Assembly (NCBI RefSeq): GCF_006440675.2 | Contig: NZ_CP083951.1 | Location: forward strand, 62,001 to 126,000 | Length of the DNA stretch: 64,000 nt | Direction of reading: 5' to 3' | Origin: Mesorhizobium sp. B2-8-5 | Lineage (GTDB): Bacteria; Pseudomonadota; Alphaproteobacteria; Rhizobiales; Rhizobiaceae | Shown: piece after piece, positions 8,833 through 17,311 of the stretch | Layout: each line of letters opens with the position of its first letter | How positions within the stretch are numbered: the stretch's first letter is position 1 | Program-made: the position numbers and the translations under genes | The notes under the pieces: generated by a model | Database searches by the model: none | The model's input: the letters and a program-made list of their open reading frames with translations, nothing else | Told to the model about the DNA's origin: nothing

Positions 8833-9971
8833 TGGCCGAGGCCGCGATCGAAAGCGCGCCGGCGCGGCCTCGCAGGCCATTTCTGTCGCCGCTCAACCAG
8901 AGGCGGTTGCAGAATTTCAAGGCCAACCGGCGCGGCTACTGGTCGCTCTGGATCTTCCTTTTGCTGTTCGTGCTGTCGCTGTTTTCCGAGCTGATCGCCA
9001 ACGACAAGCCGATCGTCGTCTCATACAAGGGCGAGATCCTGTTTCCGGTTCTGGTCGCCTATCCGGAAGAGAAGTTCGGCGGTTTCTACGCCGTCACCGA
9101 TTATCGCGATCCGGTGATCCAGGACGAGATCAATTCCAATGGCTGGATGATCTGGCCGCCGGTTCGCTACTCCTACCAGACGGTCAACAACGCCATTCCG
9201 GAACCGGCACCGGCAAAACCGTCCTGGCTTTACGACAAGAAGACGCGCTGCAGTCAGTACCCGAAGGGAGAGGCCGACGAGAACTGCGTCGTCGGCAACT
9301 GGAACTGGCTGGGCACCGACGACCAGGCGCGCGACGTGCTGGCGCGCGTGCTCTACGGCTTCCGCATCTCGGTTCTGTTCGGCCTGATCCTGACGCTCGG
9401 CTCGTCGCTGATCGGCGTCGCGGCCGGCGCGGTGCAGGGTTATTTCGGCGGCTGGACCGACCTTCTCTTCCAGCGTTTCATCGAAATCTGGTCGGCGATC
9501 CCGGTGCTCTACCTCCTGCTGATCGTCTCGGCCATCCTGCCGCCGGGCTTCTTCATCCTGCTCAGCCTGATGCTGCTGTTCTCCTGGGTGGCGCTGGTCG
9601 GCGTGGTGCGGGCTGAATTCCTGCGCGCGCGCAACTTCGAATATGTCAACGCGGCGCGGGCGCTCGGCGTGCCGAACCTCACCATCATGTTCCGGCACTT
9701 GTTGCCGAACGCCATGGTGGCGACGCTGACCTTCCTGCCCTTCCTGCTCTCGGGCTCCATCTCGACGCTGACCTCGCTCGACTATCTCGGCTTCGGCCTA
9801 CCGCCCGGCTCGGCCTCGCTCGGCGAACTGCTGAAACAGGCGCAGCGCAACCTCAACGCTCCCTGGCTCGGCATCTCCGGCTTCATCGTCATTTCGCTGA
9901 TGCTGTCGCTGCTGGTCTTCATCGGCGAGGCGACACGCGATGCTTTCGATCCGCGCAAGACGTTCAAATGA
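8832..9971 (+). CDS. yejE: Peptide ABC importer permease (YejE-like)
   Basis: This 379-residue partner permease has a cytoplasmic N-terminus with SPLNQRRLQNFKANRRGYWS, then a helix and a long periplasmic loop (about residues 60-150) containing WIWPPV-like and KTRCSQYPKG segments, as in YejE. The DppC-type motif GTDDQARDVLARVLYG follows, and the EAA loop reads EYVNAARALGVPNLTI. It overlaps the ATPase gene by 4 bp. The assignment rests on length, order and these motifs. Confidence 0.93.
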   Translation: MAEAAIESAPARPRRPFLSPLNQRRLQNFKANRRGYWSLWIFLLLFVLSLFSELIANDKPIVVSYKGEILFPVLVAYPEEKFGGFYAVTDYRDPVIQDEINSNGWMIWPPVRYSYQTVNNAIPEPAPAKPSWLYDKKTRCSQYPKGEADENCVVGNWNWLGTDDQARDVLARVLYGFRISVLFGLILTLGSSLIGVAAGAVQGYFGGWTDLLFQRFIEIWSAIPVLYLLLIVSAILPPGFFILLSLMLLFSWVALVGVVRAEFLRARNFEYVNAARALGVPNLTIMFRHLLPNAMVATLTFLPFLLSGSISTLTSLDYLGFGLPPGSASLGELLKQAQRNLNAPWLGISGFIVISLMLSLLVFIGEATRDAFDPRKTFK

Positions 9972-11596
9972 GCGAAGCCCTGCTGTCCGTCCAAGATCTG
10001 AGCGTCGCCTTCGCGCAGGGCGGCAAGCAATCGATCGCCGTCGACCATATCTCATTCGACATCGCCAAGGGCGAGACGGTTGCCCTGGTCGGCGAATCCG
10101 GGTCGGGCAAATCGGTCTCGGCGCTGTCGGTGTTGAAGCTCCTTCCCTATCCCGCCGCCAGCCATCCCTCGGGCAAGATCCTGTTCAGCGGCGCCGACCT
10201 GCTCGCCATGAACGAGAAGGCGTTGCGCGGCGTGCGCGGCAACAAGATCACCATGATCTTCCAGGAGCCGATGACCTCGCTCAACCCGCTGCACACGATC
10301 GAGCAGCAGATCGTCGAGGTGCTGCAGCTGCATCAGGGCATGCGCGATCAAGCCGCCCGCTCCCGCACGCTGGAGCTGCTCAACGAGGTCGGCATTCGCG
10401 ATCCGCAGAAACGCCTCGACGCCTATCCGCACCAGCTCTCCGGCGGCCAGCGCCAGCGCGTCATGATCGCCATGGCTTTGGCCAACGAGCCGCAGCTTCT
10501 GATCGCCGACGAGCCGACGACGGCGCTCGACGTCACCGTGCAGGCGCAGATCCTCGAATTGCTGGCGAAGCTCAAAGCCCGCAAGGGCATGTCGCTGCTG
10601 TTCATCACACACGATCTCGGCATCGTGCGCAGGATCGCCGACCGCGTCTGTGTCATGACCAAGGGCAAGATCGTCGAGAGCGGCCCGACCGGGGAAATCT
10701 TCGCCAATCCGCGGCATGACTATACAAAGCATCTGCTGGCAGCAGAGCCGAAGGGCAAGCCGCCCGCGGCCGACCCTGGCGCCAAATCCGTCATGACCGG
10801 CAAGGACATCAAGGTCTGGTTCCCGATCAGACGAGGTTTCTTCCGCAAGACCGTCGACCATGTGAAGGCGGTGGACGGCATCGACGTCACGGTGCGCGCC
10901 GGCCAGACGCTGGGCGTCGTCGGCGAATCCGGCTCGGGCAAGACGACGCTGGGCTTAGCGCTCGCCCGGATGATCTCCTCGACCGGCACGATCAATTTCA
11001 ACGGACGCGACATCAACCAGCTCTCCTTCAGCGCCATGCGGCCGCTGCGGCGCGAACTGCAGATCGTCTTCCAGGATCCGTTCGGATCGCTCAGCCCGCG
11101 CCTGTCGGTCTCGGAGATCATCGAGGAAGGGTTGAAGATTCACGAGCCGAAGCTCTCGGCCGACCAGCGCGACGACAAGGTGGTCGCCGTGCTGAAAGAG
11201 GTCGGCCTCGATCCCGAGACGCGCCACCGCTACCCACACGAGTTTTCCGGGGGCCAGCGCCAGCGTGTCGCCATCGCCCGCGCCATGGTGCTCAACCCGC
11301 GCTTCGTTATGCTCGACGAGCCGACCTCGGCGCTCGACATGAGCGTGCAGGCGCAAGTGGTCGACCTTCTGCGCGGCCTTCAGGCTAAGCACAATCTCGC
11401 CTATCTCTTCATCAGCCACGACCTCAAGGTGGTCCGCGCCCTTGCCAATGACGTCATCGTCATGCGCAATGGCCAGATCGTCGAGGCGGGACCTTCCGCA
11501 CAGATTTTCAGCAGCCCGCAAACCGACTATACGCGGGCGCTGATGGCGGCAGCCTTCAAGATCGAGACGGCACCGACCGGCGTGGTCAGCGAGTAA
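9968..11596 (+). CDS. yejF: Peptide ABC importer, duplicated ATPase (YejF-like)
   Basis: Two full ABC modules are fused in 542 residues, so one polypeptide supplies both ATPase sites of the importer. Module 1 has Walker A GESGSGKS at 42-49, Q-loop IFQEPMTSLNP, signature LSGGQRQRV and Walker B LLIADEPTT. Module 2 has Walker A GESGSGKT near 318-325, signature FSGGQRQRV and Walker B VMLDEPTS. All catalytic residues appear intact. It is the last gene of the operon, and ghrA follows after 40 bp. Confidence 0.95.
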   Translation: MSEALLSVQDLSVAFAQGGKQSIAVDHISFDIAKGETVALVGESGSGKSVSALSVLKLLPYPAASHPSGKILFSGADLLAMNEKALRGVRGNKITMIFQEPMTSLNPLHTIEQQIVEVLQLHQGMRDQAARSRTLELLNEVGIRDPQKRLDAYPHQLSGGQRQRVMIAMALANEPQLLIADEPTTALDVTVQAQILELLAKLKARKGMSLLFITHDLGIVRRIADRVCVMTKGKIVESGPTGEIFANPRHDYTKHLLAAEPKGKPPAADPGAKSVMTGKDIKVWFPIRRGFFRKTVDHVKAVDGIDVTVRAGQTLGVVGESGSGKTTLGLALARMISSTGTINFNGRDINQLSFSAMRPLRRELQIVFQDPFGSLSPRLSVSEIIEEGLKIHEPKLSADQRDDKVVAVLKEVGLDPETRHRYPHEFSGGQRQRVAIARAMVLNPRFVMLDEPTSALDMSVQAQVVDLLRGLQAKHNLAYLFISHDLKVVRALANDVIVMRNGQIVEAGPSAQIFSSPQTDYTRALMAAAFKIETAPTGVVSE

Positions 11597-11636
11597 TCGG
11601 ACCCGCACCGGCGAAACAGGGAAGAAAAATCCGCAA

Positions 11637-12578
11637 ATGGAAAAAGGCAAAGTCCTGCTTGCCCTCACGGGCATCCACCCGCAGCGCTGGCATGAGTTGC
11701 TCTCGGCCGAGCGCGAGGTCGTGCTGGAGCCAAACGGCGCCAACGATCCGTCGATCACCTATGCGGTGGTGTGGAAGCAGAAGCCCAACCTTCTCAAGTC
11801 GCTGCCCAATCTGCGCGTCATCTTTTCGATCGGCGCCGGCGTCGACCACATCTTTGCCGATCCCGGCCTGCCAGACGTGCCTATCGTCAGGATCGTCGCC
11901 GACAATCTCACCCAATACATGACCGAATATGTCGTATGGCGAGTGCTCGACCATCACCGCCAGAGCATGCTCTACCGCGGCCAGCAGGCGAAGAAAACCT
12001 GGCACGAGCCGCCGCAACGGCCGGCCAGCGACATCTCCGTCGGCATCATGGGCCTCGGCCATCTCGGCCGCGCCGCGGCTTCGGTGCTGCTTTCGCTCGG
12101 TTTCGCCGTCAATGGCTGGTCGCGCAGCGAGCGGGGGATGAAGGGCGTTTCGACCTATGCCGGCGAGGCGGGGCTGATCCCCTTCCTCAACGCCACCGAT
12201 ATCCTGGTTGTGCTCTTGCCGCTCACGCCGCAGACCCAGGGCATCGTCAATTACGGACTGCTCAAGGAACTGCGCCGGCGTAACGGGCTTGGCGGCGCGG
12301 TGCTGATCAATGCCGGGCGCGGACGGCTGCAGAAGGACGCCGACATCGTGCGCGCGCTGGACGACGGCACGCTGAAGGAAGCAAGCCTCGACGTGTTCGA
12401 AGTCGAGCCGCTGCCGAAGACCAGCCCGTTATGGAGCCACCCGAAAGTGTTCGTCACGCCGCATGCGGCGGCGACCTCGGACCCGGCCCATCTGGTACCG
12501 ATCATGCTTCGCCAGATGGCCGCCTTCGAGCGCGGCGAAAGACTGGACAACCTGGTCGACAGAGAGGCCGGATATTAG
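11637..12578 (+). CDS. ghrA: Glyoxylate/hydroxypyruvate reductase A-type dehydrogenase
   Basis: This is a D-2-hydroxyacid dehydrogenase of the GhrA branch (313 residues), which reduces glyoxylate or hydroxypyruvate with NADPH. A Rossmann motif GLGHLG lies near residues 139-144. The catalytic set is visible as LINAGRGRL (Arg), FEVEPLP (Glu) and TPHAAATSDP (His). NADPH preference is suggested by WSRSERG after the second strand. It starts 40 bp after yejF and could be the tail of that operon or have its own promoter. Confidence 0.88.
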   Translation: MEKGKVLLALTGIHPQRWHELLSAEREVVLEPNGANDPSITYAVVWKQKPNLLKSLPNLRVIFSIGAGVDHIFADPGLPDVPIVRIVADNLTQYMTEYVVWRVLDHHRQSMLYRGQQAKKTWHEPPQRPASDISVGIMGLGHLGRAAASVLLSLGFAVNGWSRSERGMKGVSTYAGEAGLIPFLNATDILVVLLPLTPQTQGIVNYGLLKELRRRNGLGGAVLINAGRGRLQKDADIVRALDDGTLKEASLDVFEVEPLPKTSPLWSHPKVFVTPHAAATSDPAHLVPIMLRQMAAFERGERLDNLVDREAGY

Positions 12579-12606
12579 TTGGGAGACAAATTCCGATCGC
12601 GGAAGC

Positions 12607-12726
12607 AAAGAGCTGATCCAAGCGATCCAAGCCGCGCTTGCGCGCGATCGCATTGGCAAGAGCGGACTTGTCGCTGTTGGACGGTGCCAGGATGCAGATG
12701 CGGTTGCCGAGATCCGAGAGATTCAT
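12607..12726 (-). pseudogene. Remnant of a P-loop NTPase (topology-modulation/adenylate-kinase-like family)
   Basis: On the minus strand an ATG at 12726 opens a frame reading LSDLGNRICILAPSNSDKSA and, shortly after, IARKRGLDRLDQLF. This matches the N-terminus of small AAA-type kinases, usually of the form RICILGPSNSGKSTLAxAIxRKxGLPxxxLDQL. The Walker A Gly before the Lys has become Asp and the following Thr/Ser is altered. The similarity ends after about 40 codons, and the remaining family domains are absent. It lies in the 207-bp gap between ghrA and the lipoprotein gene. I read it as a decayed, truncated gene. The evidence is motif-based and by eye. Confidence 0.6.
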
Positions 12727-12785
12727 AGCGGCCTTCAAACACAATGCTCGACGACCCGACCGATCGCAAAGCGGAATATCGAATG

Positions 12786-13160
12786 TCAGGAAGGCTTCGA
12801 GCCCGGCAGCCCGAATGTCTCCTTCTTCTTCGGCTTGCCGCAGTCGCGGCGGTCGATCGAGCGGTTCATGGCGTCGATCTCGCCGCTCGCCTTGTTGCTG
12901 TCGCGCGAAGCCTTGGAGCGCATGTCCGGCGTGAACGGGCCAAAGCCCATCGCCGGATTGGAGAAGCTCGGCTTGGCGGTGACAGGCAGATTGTTCTGCT
13001 GCGCCAGTTGATTGCGCTGCGCCAGCAATTGATCGCAAGGCACATCGTCATACTGCAATGAGGATTGGACGTCCTCGTCCTGACGCTCGGCCATCGACGT
13101 GCCGCCGACACATCCGGCCACCGCCAGGCAGGACGCCAACGCAATCATGATCCAGCGCAT
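12786..13160 (-). CDS. Small lipoprotein, unknown function
   Basis: This 124-residue protein has a lipoprotein signal: MRWIMIALASCLAVAGC, with lipobox VAGC and the modified Cys at residue 17. The mature part has paired Cys (PCDQLLAQRNQLAQQNN and RRDCGKPKKKE) and no recognised domain. The open frame extends far upstream only because it shadows the methyltransferase gene. The ATG at 13160 is preceded by GAGGAG at proper spacing, which fixes the start. The function is unknown; it is likely attached to the outer or inner membrane. Confidence 0.8.
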   Translation of the reverse strand: MRWIMIALASCLAVAGCVGGTSMAERQDEDVQSSLQYDDVPCDQLLAQRNQLAQQNNLPVTAKPSFSNPAMGFGPFTPDMRSKASRDSNKASGEIDAMNRSIDRRDCGKPKKKETFGLPGSKPS

Positions 13161-13234
13161 GGATATCTCCTCGTGGTATCCGCCCCGCGCAACCCGGACC
13201 ATGCCATTCAGGCTTTTTCGCAGCAAGGTCGACC

Positions 13235-14179
13235 TCATGCCGTTGCCGGATTCCCCGCCTCGGTAGCTGTAGCAGGGAAGCCAGCCACGATGGCCAGGCC
13301 CTCGACGGGATCGCGCCGGTCGTGACGGATAACCATGCTTTCCAGCGACAGGACCGAAAGCCCGTTGGCACAAAGCACGTGCCGCGCATAGGCCTCGGAA
13401 TGGGCATAACGCCGTGACGGCAAAAGGGCGAAATCGCCGCCGCCGACAAGCGTCTCGAGCGAAAAGGCGAATATGCCGCCATCGGCAAGCATGTTCGCAA
13501 CCGCGCCGACGATCCGGTCGAGCGCGCCGACATAGATGAACACGTCGGCGGCGACCACGAGGTCGGCTCTGTCGCCGGTGTGAGAGAAATGCTGAAGGTC
13601 GGCCTTGGCCAGCCGGTCGTAGATGCCCTTGGCCCTCGCCTTTCTCAGCATGCCGGCCGAGATGTCGTAGCCCTCCAGCCGGTCGACGAAAGGGCGCAGC
13701 CTTTCGCCCATCAGGCCGGTGCCGCAGCCAAGGTCGAGTGCCAGCCGGAATCGGCCGGGCCTTGCCTTGCCAATGGCGGGCCCGAGAAAATCCGGCAGCC
13801 CGTAGCCAAGCTTGCCGACAAGCGATTCCTCGAAACTGTCGGCATAGTGATCGAACAAGGTCTCGACAAAGGCGCTGGGCGGCGCCGCCGCGGCGACCGC
13901 CTTGCCGATCAGCTGAAGCTTGAGCGCGGCGCCAAGGCGATCCGCGGGCTCCAGCTTCAGCGCCATGGCCCAGGCCTGCGCGGCCTGGTCGGGCAGGCCG
14001 GCCGCTTCCTGCATCTCGCCGAGGCGAAACCAGCCGGCGGCCCAGCGCGGCGCCAGCTCCAGCGCGCCAAGCAAAAGCTCCGCCGCCTGCGCAGGCTCGC
14101 CCGAGGCGAGAAGCATCTCGGCGAAATCGGCGCGACGGTCGGCATTCAAATCGCCCGACGAGGCCTGGAGCGGTTTCAT
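13235..14179 (-). CDS. TPR-like repeat plus SAM methyltransferase protein
   Basis: The first ~95 residues read as two helical TPR-like units (FAEMLLASGEPAQAAELLLGA, WFRLGEMQEAAGLPDQAAQA). After a linker, a class I methyltransferase domain carries motif I LDLGCGTGLMGERL and a motif II region VVAADVFIYVG. The substrate is unknown; rhizobial homologues are annotated as predicted methyltransferases (contains TPR). I prefer the ATG at 14179. Upstream in-frame starts (14224, and a TTG at 14242) lie in or next to a dispersed palindromic repeat. All conserved sequence lies after 14179. Confidence 0.82.
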   Translation of the reverse strand: MKPLQASSGDLNADRRADFAEMLLASGEPAQAAELLLGALELAPRWAAGWFRLGEMQEAAGLPDQAAQAWAMALKLEPADRLGAALKLQLIGKAVAAAAPPSAFVETLFDHYADSFEESLVGKLGYGLPDFLGPAIGKARPGRFRLALDLGCGTGLMGERLRPFVDRLEGYDISAGMLRKARAKGIYDRLAKADLQHFSHTGDRADLVVAADVFIYVGALDRIVGAVANMLADGGIFAFSLETLVGGGDFALLPSRRYAHSEAYARHVLCANGLSVLSLESMVIRHDRRDPVEGLAIVAGFPATATEAGNPATA

Positions 14180-14225
14180 TCGTGAAGGATCCCACCGGCG
14201 AGGCGGGCCGGCGGCTGGCTCCATA

Positions 14226-14293
14226 GCATGATCCCGAACCAAAGGTCAGCGAAGCAAAAAGTGGGAACCGGTTTTCGGAGAGAGATCTTGCTC
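14226..14293. repeat. Dispersed palindromic repeat, GCATGATCC...GATCTTGC type
   Basis: The stretch carries GCATGATCCCGAACC, then AGTGGGAACCGGTTTTCGG and AGAGATCTTGCTCC. This is the pattern of a short palindromic repeat I know to be abundant between genes in rhizobia. A 20-bp insert (AAAGGTCAGCGAAGCAAA region) splits the left arm. It lies between the divergent methyltransferase and exonuclease genes. Confidence 0.65.
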
Positions 14294-14397
14294 CAACAAA
14301 GAGCTGGATCGTGATGGCGTTTCAACGAAACGCGATTGGGATCCAGGACGAGTCAGCAGTCTCTTGCAACGGGCTTCCCGCGGCAAATTTAGCTACT

Positions 14398-15420
14398 ATG
14401 TTCAAAGCCATGCGCGCCAGCGACCTGCTCAAATCCCGGCCGGAGGGCCTCTACTGCCCGCCCGGCGATTTCTTCATCGATCCGGTGCGGCCCGTCGAGC
14501 GGGCTCTGATCACGCACGGCCACTCCGACCATGCGCGATCCGGCCACCGCTCGGTGCTTGCGACGCAAGAGACGCTCGACATCATGGGACTGCGCTATGG
14601 CGAGGATTTCGCCGGAACGACGCAAGCGGCAACTCTCGGTCAGACGATCGACATCAACGGCGTCGCCGTCACCTTCCATCCGGCCGGGCATGTGTTGGGC
14701 TCGGCGCAGATCTGCGTCGAGCATGGGGGCATGCGCATCGTCGCCTCCGGCGACTACAAGCGGCAGAAGGACGCGACCTGCCTGCCGTTCGAGCCTGTCC
14801 GCTGCGATGTTTTCATCACCGAAGCGACCTTCGGCCTGCCGGTGTTCCGGCATCCGCCCGACCATGAGGAGATCGCGCGCGTGCTCAAATCGGCGGCGCA
14901 GTTTCCCGAACGCTCGCATTTGATCGGCGCCTATGCGCTCGGCAAGGCGCAGCGCGTGATGCGGCTGTTGCGCGACGCCGGCTATGACAGGCCGATCTAT
15001 ATCCACGGCGCGCTGGCCAAGCTCAGCGAATATTATCAGAGTCAGGGCATCGATCTCGGCAGGCTCGAGCCGGGAACCGTGGAGAGCGGCAGCAAGGCCG
15101 ATTTCGCCGGCGCCATCGTCGTCGGACCGCCGTCGGCCTTCGCCGACCGCTGGGCGCGGCGTTTTCCGGACCCGATCTCCTGCTTCGCCTCGGGCTGGAT
15201 GCGCATCCGCCAGCGGGCCAAGCAGGGCGGCGTCGAGCTGCCGCTGATCATTTCCGACCATGCCGACTGGGACGAGCTGATCATCACCATCAAGGAAACG
15301 GGGGCGGAGGAAATCTGGGTGACGCATGGCCGCGAGGAGGCGCTGGTGCGCTGGTGCGAGCTGGAGGGCATCGCCGCGCGGCCGCTGCATCTGGTGGGAT
15401 ATGAGGACGAGGGCGATTGA
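14398..15420 (+). CDS. Ligase-associated DNA exonuclease (metallo-beta-lactamase/beta-CASP fold)
   Basis: This protein has the MBL-beta-CASP fold of mRNA 3'-processing factors. In bacteria this subfamily travels with an ATP-dependent DNA ligase and is proposed to be a DNA exonuclease in repair. The metal motif HGHSDH lies in ITHGHSDHARSGH, followed by GHVLGSAQI, VASGDYKRQ and a C-terminal ISDHADWDEL His motif. Starts at 14398 and 14410 are both possible; family members usually begin at the second (MRASDLL). An upstream in-frame extension is not conserved. The ligase follows after a repeat-bearing gap of 241 bp. Confidence 0.9.
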   Translation: MFKAMRASDLLKSRPEGLYCPPGDFFIDPVRPVERALITHGHSDHARSGHRSVLATQETLDIMGLRYGEDFAGTTQAATLGQTIDINGVAVTFHPAGHVLGSAQICVEHGGMRIVASGDYKRQKDATCLPFEPVRCDVFITEATFGLPVFRHPPDHEEIARVLKSAAQFPERSHLIGAYALGKAQRVMRLLRDAGYDRPIYIHGALAKLSEYYQSQGIDLGRLEPGTVESGSKADFAGAIVVGPPSAFADRWARRFPDPISCFASGWMRIRQRAKQGGVELPLIISDHADWDELIITIKETGAEEIWVTHGREEALVRWCELEGIAARPLHLVGYEDEGD

Positions 15421-15463
15421 TGGCGATTCTTGATGCGGGAATTGGCAACGCCGCGATCCTTCA

Positions 15464-15621
15464 CACCCCCCTCTGGCCTGCCGGCCATCTCCCCCGCAAG
15501 GGGGGAGATCGGATGTCGCGACGGCTTTCGCCAATCATCGACATTGCAGGATGTGCGGCAGGGCCGAAACTGCCAATCTCCCCCCGTGCGGGGGAGATGG
15601 CCGGCAGGCCAGAGGGGGGTG
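15464..15621. repeat. Palindromic intergenic element, family B, copy 1
   Basis: An outer inverted repeat carries CCCCCTCTGGCCTGCCGG on the left and CCGGCAGGCCAGAGGGGG on the right. Each arm contains its own hairpin (ATCTCCCCCGCAAGGGGGGAG and its counterpart). The ~60-nt core includes GGCTTTCGCCAAT. Related copies lie at 31609-31763 and 44927-45083. It fills the gap between the exonuclease and ligase genes. Confidence 0.85.
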
Positions 15622-15661
15622 CCTCGCGCCGGCTTTCGCCATTGGCGGGGCGCACATCCCC

Positions 15662-17263
15662 ATGAACCGCTTCGCCGAGCTCCTCGACCGTCTGGTGCTG
15701 ACGCCGTCGCGCAACGGCAAGCTGACGCTGCTCACCGATTATTTCCGCAGCGTCGAGGACCCCGATCGCGGGCTGGCGCTGGCGGCGATCACGGGCGATC
15801 TCAACATCGCGGCGGTGAAGCCGGCGATGCTGCGCGCGCTGGTGGTCGAGCGCATGGATCCGGTGCTGTTTGGCTATTCCTACGACTATGTCGGCGACCT
15901 CGCCGAGACCGTGTCGTTGGTCTGGCCGCAACCGCAAGGGCATATCCCCAATCATGTGCCGACGCTTGCCGAGGTGGTCGGCAGGCTGCAGGCGGCGAGC
16001 CGTTCCGACGGGCCGAAGGTGCTGTCACGGCTGCTCGACGACGCCAGCATCTCGGCGCGCTTCGCCATCATCAAGCTGGTCACTGGCGGCCTGCGCATCG
16101 GCGTGTCGGCGCGGCTCGCCAAGCAGGCGCTGGCCGACCTCGGCCAAGTCGACGTAGCCGAGATCGAGGAGCTCTGGCACGGTCTGGCGCCGCCCTACAC
16201 CGAGCTGTTCGCCTGGCTGGAGGGCCGGGCGGAAAAGCCGAGGAGCGCCGCACTCGCGCTGTTCCGGCCGGCGATGCTTTCCAATGCCGTTGGCGACAAC
16301 GACCTCGAAAAACTCGATCCGGCCGATTATGCGGCGGAATGGAAGTGGGACGGCATCCGCGTGCAGGCAGTGTGCGAAGGCGGCGTGCGCAGGCTCTATT
16401 CGCGCACCAGCGATGACGTGTCCGGCGCCTTCCCGGACCTCGCCGCGGCCATGAATTTCGAAGCGGCGCTGGACGGCGAGCTGCTGGTCGGCGACCCGCG
16501 CGAGGCGACCGGAACCTTTTCCGACCTGCAGCAGCGGCTGAACCGCAAGAGCGTCTCGCCGAAGATCCAGCAGCAATATCCGGCCTTCATGCGCTGCTAC
16601 GACGCGCTGCAGATCGACGGCGAGGATCTGCGCGCGCTGCCCTTCGGCGAGCGCCGCAAGCGCCTCGAAGCCTTCGTCGGGACGCTCGATCCCAGCCGCT
16701 TCGATCTCTCGCCCTTTGTCGCGTTCTCCGACTGGGAGACGCTGGAGCGGCTGCGCCAGGCGCCGCCGCATCCGATCATCGAAGGGGTGATGCTGAAGCG
16801 CTGGGATTCGCCCTACCTTGCAGGCCGGCCGAAGGGCCCCTGGTTCAAATGGAAGCGCGATCCGCACACCATCGACGCGGTGCTGATGTATGCGCAGCGC
16901 GGCCACGGCAAGCGCTCCAGCTTCTATTCCGACTACACGTTCGGCGTCTGGTCCGGCCCCAGGGGTTCGGAAGAGCTGGTGCCGGTCGGCAAAGCCTATT
17001 TCGGCTTCACCGACGAGGAGTTGAGAGAGATCGACAAATATGTGCGCGACAACACGATCGAGCGTTTCGGGCCGGTGCGCTCGGTGCGCGCCGACCGCGG
17101 GAACGGCCTGGTGCTGGAGGTGGCGTTCGAAGGCCTCAACCGCTCGACCCGCCACAAATCGGGCATCGCGATGCGCTTTCCCCGCATCTCGCGGTTGCGC
17201 TGGGACAAGCCGGCCGCGGAAGCCGATCGCATCGAAACGCTGCAGGCGCTGCTGGACGGCTAG
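15662..17263 (+). CDS. ATP-dependent DNA ligase (cisplatin damage response type)
   Basis: This 533-residue ATP-dependent DNA ligase belongs to the group annotated as cisplatin damage response ligase, a stand-alone repair ligase separate from LigA and LigD. An N-terminal alpha-helical DNA-binding domain spans about residues 1-210. The nucleotidyltransferase motif I KWDG places the adenylated Lys at residue 228 (AEWKWDGIR). Motifs SRTSDD, DGELLV and GVMLKRWDSPYLAGRPKGPWFKWK are all present, as is a C-terminal OB fold. The start at 15662 excludes an in-frame extension that lies in the family B repeat. It pairs with the upstream exonuclease. Confidence 0.95.
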   Translation: MNRFAELLDRLVLTPSRNGKLTLLTDYFRSVEDPDRGLALAAITGDLNIAAVKPAMLRALVVERMDPVLFGYSYDYVGDLAETVSLVWPQPQGHIPNHVPTLAEVVGRLQAASRSDGPKVLSRLLDDASISARFAIIKLVTGGLRIGVSARLAKQALADLGQVDVAEIEELWHGLAPPYTELFAWLEGRAEKPRSAALALFRPAMLSNAVGDNDLEKLDPADYAAEWKWDGIRVQAVCEGGVRRLYSRTSDDVSGAFPDLAAAMNFEAALDGELLVGDPREATGTFSDLQQRLNRKSVSPKIQQQYPAFMRCYDALQIDGEDLRALPFGERRKRLEAFVGTLDPSRFDLSPFVAFSDWETLERLRQAPPHPIIEGVMLKRWDSPYLAGRPKGPWFKWKRDPHTIDAVLMYAQRGHGKRSSFYSDYTFGVWSGPRGSEELVPVGKAYFGFTDEELREIDKYVRDNTIERFGPVRSVRADRGNGLVLEVAFEGLNRSTRHKSGIAMRFPRISRLRWDKPAAEADRIETLQALLDG

Positions 17264-17274
17264 GGACGACCCCT

Positions 17275-17290
17275 CGCCGGCGCGCCGGCG
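17275..17290. other. Perfect 16-bp GC palindrome between convergent genes
   Basis: CGCCGGCGCGCCGGCG is its own reverse complement and lies in the 48-bp gap between the converging ligase and TM-protein genes. It could form a hairpin that ends both transcripts, but no T-tract follows, so this is only a possibility. Confidence 0.4.
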
Positions 17291-17311
17291 CCTGCAGACA
17301 GAGCGGCGCGA

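Noticed and set aside
13911..13926. AAGCTT-centred sequence as another operator
   Set aside because: It lies inside the methyltransferase gene and lacks the flanking TTT/AAA arms of the consensus.
15464..15621. Family B repeat as a coding extension of the DNA ligase
   Set aside because: The frame is open through the repeat, but conserved ligase sequence begins at 15662 and the same repeat occurs in unrelated places.
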